Shown here: in pieces, positions 6,623-10,417 of the stretch | Layout: each line of letters opens with the position of its first letter | Numbering within the stretch: position 1 is the stretch's first letter | Source of the DNA: Methylococcaceae bacterium | GTDB taxonomy: Bacteria; Pseudomonadota; Gammaproteobacteria; Methylococcales; Methylococcaceae | Direction: 5' to 3' | NCBI GenBank assembly: GCA_012026715.1 | Contig: VEPB01000252.1 | Location: 1 to 10,417 of the forward strand | DNA length: 10,417 nucleotides | Made by a program: the position numbers and the translations under genes | The notes under the pieces: generated by a model | What the model was told of the DNA's origin: nothing | What the model saw: only the letters and a program-made list of their open reading frames with translations | Database searches by the model: none

Positions 6623-6770
6623 GGGAAGCGCTGAAGAAATCCATTCTGGATCTCTCAGCGCCCGTTACCGGAAAACGCGGTTTACCGGTAACTCACAAAA
6701 TCCGTGGCGTACAGCCTCCGATTTTGACGGTGCTTCCCTGCACCGTGGGAACCGCTGAATAAATCAGCGC
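6623..6770. repeat. Palindrome-rich element with 19-nt direct repeats (possible MITE or REP cluster)
   Basis: Two direct copies of a 19-nt sequence, GGGAAGCGCTGAAGAAATC (6623-6641) and GGGAACCGCTGAATAAATC (6747-6765), match at 17 positions. Between and over them lie four stem-loops: GCGCTGA/TCAGCGC (6628-6634, 6655-6661), GTTACCGG/CCGGTAAC (6664-6671, 6685-6692), GGTGC/GCACC (6729-6733, 6740-6744) and CGCTGA/TCAGCG (6753-6758, 6764-6769). The block fills the gap between two convergent genes. No T-run marks a standard terminator. CGCTGAATAAATC-like sequences resemble some insertion-sequence ends, so a miniature element or IS remnant is plausible. Confidence 0.5.
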
Positions 6771-6793
6771 TACCCTAGCCAGCCTCTGTTCTT

Positions 6794-7879
6794 TCAACGA
6801 TTGGTCAACTGCAGCTCGATCCGCCGATTCCGGGCATAAGCCGCCAGGCTCAAGCCGTTGTCGATCGGCTGGAACTCGCCGAAACCATTGGCCGCCAGAC
6901 GCTCCGGCGGAATGCCTTCGCTGGCCAGGTATTTGACGATGGCCACGGCGCGGGCGGTGGACAGTTCCCAGTTGGAGGGAAAGCGTTCATTGTGGATGGG
7001 CGCTCGATCGGTGTGGCCGTCGATGCGCAGCACCCAGTCAATATCGCCGGGAATCTTGTCACTCAATTGACGAAGGGTGGCGGCAAGCTGGGCCAGGCCG
7101 CCCTGCGCGGCCTCGTCGAGTTCGGCGGAGCCGGAACCGAACAGAATGTCGGTCGGCACCACGAACCGATCGCCCACTACCCGAACGTCACCCCGACTTC
7201 CCAGAGCCTCCCGCAGCCGGCCGAAAAACTCCGAGCGGTAGCGTTCCAATTTGCCAACCTTATTGGCCAGAGCCAGATTCAGCTGCTGGCCAAGATCAGC
7301 GATCGTTCCCTCCTTGGCCTTGACGTCCCGGTTCGCGAGTTCGAGGGCTTGGGCCAGTTCGCCAAGTTGCTCCCGAAGCGTGGCGGCCTGGCGACTAAGC
7401 AGTTCGATCTGGGCGGTTGCGGCCGCATTGGCCTCGGTCTGCCGCCCCAGTTCCTGCTTGCCGGTTTCGGATTCGGCCAGCAACCGGGCGATTTCCACCT
7501 CCAACTGATGCTTCAGCTCGGTCAGTGCCACGACATCGGCGTTGAGGGTGGTCTCCCGGCCAGCAGCGCCTTCTGCCGAAGCCCGCAACCGATCGCGCTC
7601 CTCGGTCGCTTGCCGGAGCGACTCCGTCAAGCCGGCCGCCCGCGCCGTCTGCGCTCTCAATTCACCTTCGTTCAGCGACAAGGCTCTGGCCAACTCGGCA
7701 ACCTGGGCATTCACCGCCTCTAGTGCGCGGGTCTTGAGCGACAGGGTGTCGGACAGCACCGCCTGGCCCACCGCAAAAATCAGCAGCAGGAACACCAGCA
7801 CCATGATCAACGAGGTGAGGGCATCGACGAAGCCGGGCCAGACGTCAAAACCGCCGCGACGGCGCGAAAGCGCTCTCAT
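6794..7879 (-). CDS. MotB/OmpA-like peptidoglycan-binding protein with long coiled coil (ZorB-like)
   Basis: The 361-residue protein is probably the peptidoglycan-anchored half of an ion-driven motor. One membrane helix (about 20-42) follows the segment FDVWPGFVDAL, with Asp19 where MotB and ZorB carry their ion-conducting aspartate. Residues 45-205 are rich in Glu, Gln, Ala and Leu and look like a long coiled coil. The OmpA-like domain (about 240-361) has VPTDILFGSGSAEL, DGHTDRAP (287-294), NWELSTARA (303-311) and RNRRIEL (350-356), the residues that usually bind diaminopimelate in peptidoglycan. The ATG overlaps the stop of the upstream gene as ATGA, so the two are co-translated. The coiled coil makes it much longer than a usual ZorB. 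Pairs like this occur in other proteobacteria as I recall, with no settled function. Confidence 0.88.
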   Translation of the reverse strand: MRALSRRRGGFDVWPGFVDALTSLIMVLVFLLLIFAVGQAVLSDTLSLKTRALEAVNAQVAELARALSLNEGELRAQTARAAGLTESLRQATEERDRLRASAEGAAGRETTLNADVVALTELKHQLEVEIARLLAESETGKQELGRQTEANAAATAQIELLSRQAATLREQLGELAQALELANRDVKAKEGTIADLGQQLNLALANKVGKLERYRSEFFGRLREALGSRGDVRVVGDRFVVPTDILFGSGSAELDEAAQGGLAQLAATLRQLSDKIPGDIDWVLRIDGHTDRAPIHNERFPSNWELSTARAVAIVKYLASEGIPPERLAANGFGEFQPIDNGLSLAAYARNRRIELQLTNR

Positions 7880-8931
7880 GCCCGCGCCTCACGGACATCC
7901 AGCGCGGCGGCGATGGTGCGGGACATCAACCGCAGTTCGGCTCGCAGGTCCTCCGGCAAACTACCATCACGCTTGGAGTGGGTCGCCAACAACCGCAGCA
8001 CCGTCTTGAGTTCATCCTGTACGGCGGCGGCTGCCTGTCGTTCCCGGACATCGCGGTCGAGCACCTCATTGAGCCGATCAAACTGAGCGGTCAGTTCAAC
8101 GAATTGGCGATTCCCATCGCGGCGCGCCCGCTCGTTGTCGGCGATGGCGCGCTGCATTCGCTCGAGGCCATCGGCAGTCTGCTCCAGCAAGGCTTGCAAA
8201 TAGGAAGGCACCGAGGTTTCTCCCTCGGCGACCCCGCTGGTATGGGTGTGGGTCATGGCCGAAAGCCATTCTTCCAGTTCCTGATAGAAGCGGTTTTGCG
8301 CCTGTCCGGCCTGCAAATTTATGAAGCCGATGATCAGCGAACTGGCGAGTCCGAACAGCGACGTGGAGAAGCTGGTGGACATTCCTCCCAGAGGCTGCCG
8401 GAGGTTTTCCTTGAGCGCGGTGAAGGTCGCAATGGCATCGCCGCCCACATTCAGGTCACCAATGATCTCGGTGACCGAGTGAATGGTGACCAGCAAGCCC
8501 CAGAAGGTACCCAACAATCCCAGGAAGATCGCCAGCCCGGTTAGGTAACGGGACAAATCCCGAGACTCTTCCAACCGAAGTTGAACGCTGTCGAGGATGG
8601 CGCGCAAGGTATGTCCCGACAACAGCAACCGGCTACGATCCCGTCCTCCCAGCAGACGCGCCATCGGAGCCAGCAATCGGGGACGGTGCGGCTCGGCTCG
8701 ATCCCCGCCGCCGCGCCGATACCAGACCACCCACTGGATTTCCCGCGCCAAAAGCCAAACCTGGCGCAGATTAAAGCTGATCCCGACGGCCAGCACCGCC
8801 AGAATGATGCCGTTAAAGAAAGGATTGGCGGCAAAAATCTCTGCCAACTGTGGCGCCACCGTCGAAGCCAACAGGGCAACGCCTACAAAAAAGCTCACCA
8901 TCCAAATCAAAGCGCGGGTGGGTACGGTCAT
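7876..8931 (-). CDS. MotA/TolQ/ExbB-like proton channel protein (ZorA-like)
   Basis: The 351-residue partner of the MotB-like protein probably forms the ion-conducting ring around it. Helices lie at about 8-26, 37-57, 129-153 and 183-206. Motifs typical of this superfamily are LGLLGTFWGL in the third helix and GMSTSFSTSLFGLASSLIIGF in the fourth. A cytoplasmic loop of about 70 residues, rich in Arg, lies between helices 2 and 3, and a helical C-terminal tail of about 130 residues (EQTADGLERMQRA and onwards) looks coiled. That tail is far shorter than in Zorya ZorA proteins. I placed the start at the ATG at 8931 because the first helix follows directly; the frame extends upstream only to a TTG without a ribosome binding site. 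The Shine-Dalgarno for 8931 is weak. Confidence 0.87.
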   Translation of the reverse strand: MTVPTRALIWMVSFFVGVALLASTVAPQLAEIFAANPFFNGIILAVLAVGISFNLRQVWLLAREIQWVVWYRRGGGDRAEPHRPRLLAPMARLLGGRDRSRLLLSGHTLRAILDSVQLRLEESRDLSRYLTGLAIFLGLLGTFWGLLVTIHSVTEIIGDLNVGGDAIATFTALKENLRQPLGGMSTSFSTSLFGLASSLIIGFINLQAGQAQNRFYQELEEWLSAMTHTHTSGVAEGETSVPSYLQALLEQTADGLERMQRAIADNERARRDGNRQFVELTAQFDRLNEVLDRDVRERQAAAAVQDELKTVLRLLATHSKRDGSLPEDLRAELRLMSRTIAAALDVREARA

Positions 8932-9009
8932 GGTCGTTTCAGGGAGTGATTGGAAGTCGGGCCCGGCCTGCGGACACGGTGGACGACGAGGCAAAGCGTG
9001 GAACCTTCA

Positions 9010-9023
9010 ATTGGTATGCCAAT
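9010..9023. promoter_or_regulatory. Short palindrome upstream of the motor genes (possible operator)
   Basis: ATTGG and CCAAT flank TATG, giving a 14-base dyad 79-92 bases before the MotA-like start. Position and symmetry suit a repressor or activator site; nothing identifies the regulator. Confidence 0.25.
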
Positions 9024-9093
9024 CGCGGCATCGGCAAAAACCCGCTTCCGAATCAGGTAGAAGGTCGCACTAACGACTCCGACGGCCCTTTGG

Positions 9094-9142
9094 CTGGTGA
9101 CTTCGAGTCACGATTGGTGACGACCTGACCGCACGTCACCAG
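9094..9142. repeat. Alternating GTGAC/GTCAC half-site array
   Basis: GTGAC (9097-9101), GTCAC (9107-9111), GTGAC (9117-9121) and GTCAC (9135-9139) alternate, the first three at exactly 10-base intervals. The outer copies extend to a perfect 8-bp pair, CTGGTGAC (9094-9101) with GTCACCAG (9135-9142). This could be a phased protein-binding site or a set of mutually exclusive hairpins. Confidence 0.5.
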
Positions 9143-9428
9143 CCCCCACCGGCACCGGCTGTTCCTCTTGCAACAGACGGGCAGCATCTTGATTACCGAA
9201 CAGCAGACTTGGCTGGTCAGATACCAGAACCCAGGCTCGGAACCCCCGCAATCACCACGGCATTCCGCCGAATCTTCTTTTTTTATCAATTCATTACAGA
9301 TTCCCAGAGAACATCAAAAGAAACCAGGCACGGCGGTTGCATTAAGCCGCTGGTAACGGGCGATGACACCCTCCGCGCTCGCAAATTTGGCTTGTTTCCT
9401 CAGATCTCACTCGCTCTGGAACCTCAAC

Positions 9429-10417
9429 ATGAAAAAGAAAACACCATTTGCGGTCTTGTTAACCATCGCGGCGACCGCCACGGCGGAGGAAAGATCGGCT
9501 GGCGACGCGGCGGCCAAGGCCGCCGCAGATTGGCAACAACAGATTAGCGCCAGCGCCAAACCGGCGGCGGCGGAATCGTCCTTAGGCGATGCGGCCGCCA
9601 AAGCCACCGCGGAATGGCAGAAGCAAGTCGGGGCCGGCGCCCAGGCCGCCGCGGCTGAAGCCGCCCCGACCGACCCTGCGGGCAAAGCGATCCTGGCCTG
9701 GCAGCAACAGATCGGCGCCCCGGCGGCTCCCGCTGCCGCGGCGCCGGCGGCTGCCGCCGACAAGCCGGTGACGGAACCGGCCAAAACCGCCCAAGCGGAA
9801 GCGCCGGCCGACAACAAGACCGCCGACGCCAAGGCCCCGGCGCCGAAGCTCTGGTCGTGGCTGCCGTTAGTCCGTCCCGAAGTTCCCTCCGTTCAGCAGA
9901 AGGAATGGGTCCGTACGCCGGTCGATGCCTTCGTCCTGCAAAAGCTCGAAGAGAAAGGCCTGAAGCCCTCCGGCGACGCCGACAAGGCCTCCCTGATCCG
10001 CCGCGTCACCCTGGACCTGTGGGGCCTGATCCCTACTCCGGAAGAAGTCCAGACTTTCGTCAGCGACACCTCCCCGGACGCTTACGAAAAACTGGTGGAC
10101 CGGTTGCTGGCATCGCCGCGCTATGGCGAACGCCAGGCCCGCCACTGGCTGGACCTGTCCCGCTACGCCGATTCCGCCGGTTTCCAGGGCGACCAGACCC
10201 GCCCCAACAACTGGCGCTACCGCGACTACGTCATCAAGGCCTTCAACGAGGATAAGGGCTACAACCGCTTCCTCCAGGAGCAGATCGCCGGCGACGAGAT
10301 CGATCCCAACAATCAGGAACTCCTGGTGGCCACCGGGTTCATGGCCGGCTACCCGGACAACAGCAACTCCCGTGACATGGTGCAGCGCAAGTACCAGATC
10401 ACCACCGACATCACCGA
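9429..10417 (+). CDS. Secreted DUF1549-family protein, N-terminal part (runs off the window)
   Basis: DUF1549 proteins are large secreted proteins best known from Planctomycetes, usually with a C-terminal DUF1553 domain; their biochemical role is unsettled. The frame is open from the ATG at 9429 to the window end (329 complete codons). It has a signal peptide (MKKKTPFAVLLTIAATATA), three 28-residue repeats (residues 25-108, tryptophans at 35, 63 and 91), an Ala/Pro/Lys-rich linker to about 140, and then DUF1549 from about residue 155: RTPVDAFVLQKLEEKGL, LIRRVTLDLWGLIPTPEE, SPRYGERQARHWLDLSRYADS and WRYRDYVIKAFNEDKGYNRF. Family members often carry a CxxCH cytochrome domain before DUF1549; none is seen here. 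No clear ribosome binding site, but the signal peptide fixes the start. Confidence 0.85.
   Translation, partial: MKKKTPFAVLLTIAATATAEERSAGDAAAKAAADWQQQISASAKPAAAESSLGDAAAKATAEWQKQVGAGAQAAAAEAAPTDPAGKAILAWQQQIGAPAAPAAAAPAAAADKPVTEPAKTAQAEAPADNKTADAKAPAPKLWSWLPLVRPEVPSVQQKEWVRTPVDAFVLQKLEEKGLKPSGDADKASLIRRVTLDLWGLIPTPEEVQTFVSDTSPDAYEKLVDRLLASPRYGERQARHWLDLSRYADSAGFQGDQTRPNNWRYRDYVIKAFNEDKGYNRFLQEQIAGDEIDPNNQELLVATGFMAGYPDNSNSRDMVQRKYQITTDIT
9501..9752 (+). repeat. Three 84-bp coding repeats in the DUF1549 gene
   Basis: Units at 9501-9584, 9585-9668 and 9669-9752 each encode 28 residues built on DAAAKAxAxWQQQI followed by an Ala-rich tail. Trp, Gln and the spacing are held exactly; the third unit is the most diverged (DPAGKAILAWQQQI). 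Synonymous differences between units show the duplication is not recent. Confidence 0.8.

Larger units (their letters stand above)
8932..9428. other. Divergent intergenic region between the motor pair and the DUF1549 gene
   Basis: About 500 bases that should hold promoters for both flanking genes. Open frames here have no ribosome binding site or recognisable family. Structure seen: ATTGG/CCAAT palindrome with a 4-nt spacer (9010-9023), the GTGAC/GTCAC array (9094-9142), and an AT-rich stretch around 9280-9310 with a T7 run. I could not find a clean -35/-10 pair. No RNA gene recognised. Confidence 0.5.

Noticed and set aside
6794..8931. Zorya defence system
   Set aside because: Only the two motor-like genes are present; no ZorC, ZorD or ZorE is seen on either side and the ZorA-like tail is short.
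9053..9289. Minus-strand open frame of 78 residues rich in Cys
   Set aside because: No ribosome binding site and no motif arrangement; it runs through the GTGAC/GTCAC array and looks like a chance frame.
9267..9290. Possible terminator: short CGGC/GCCG stem followed by T7 on the plus strand
   Set aside because: The stem is only 4 bp, the T-run is several bases away, and no plus-strand gene ends nearby.
1..10417. CRISPR array, tRNA, rRNA or complete insertion sequence
   Set aside because: No regularly spaced repeats with unique spacers, no cloverleaf-like sequence and no transposase frame were found when reading both strands.

Overview
The window is GC-rich (roughly 60% by eye) and carries intact Gram-negative envelope genes: TonB, a DsbD-type reductase, periplasmic c-type cytochrome and an OmpA-like domain. 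A gammaproteobacterium, possibly a methanotroph or similar methylotroph, fits best. That is an inference from gene content; no rRNA, tRNA or methane-oxidation gene is present to settle it.

Layout. (1) 1-336, minus: N-terminal part of a TonB-like energy transducer, cut by the window edge. (2) 337-829: non-coding or decayed DNA with an inverted repeat upstream of tonB, a possible gene remnant, and a good Rho-independent terminator (677-705) facing the cytochrome gene. (3) 830-5664, minus: five co-oriented genes, which in transcription order encode a rhodanese-like protein without its catalytic Cys, a DsbD/ScsB-type thiol:disulfide transporter, a secreted redoxin, a cytochrome b561-family membrane protein and a cytochrome c'. 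(4) 5665-6225: a divergent gap with no convincing gene. (5) 6226-6615, plus: a small four-helix membrane protein. (6) 6616-6793: a convergent gap packed with small palindromes and a 19-nt direct repeat. (7) 6794-8931, minus: an overlapping MotA/TolQ/ExbB-like and MotB/OmpA-like pair, which resembles an ion-driven ZorAB-like motor without Zorya effector genes. (8) 8932-9428: a gap with an alternating GTGAC/GTCAC array. (9) 9429-10417, plus: a secreted DUF1549-family protein, cut by the window end, with three 28-residue repeats in its N-terminal region.

How the genes may work together. In region 3, the DsbD-like protein would carry reductant from cytoplasmic thioredoxin across the membrane and could hand it to the redoxin and possibly to other periplasmic partners. 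The b561-type protein would take electrons from quinol and could feed the cytochrome c', a family known for binding NO and CO. The tight spacing (29, 3 and 10 nt, then 158 nt) and a terminator only after the last gene support one transcription unit. Its overall function is unknown and is the best candidate for an undescribed system here, together with the motor pair.
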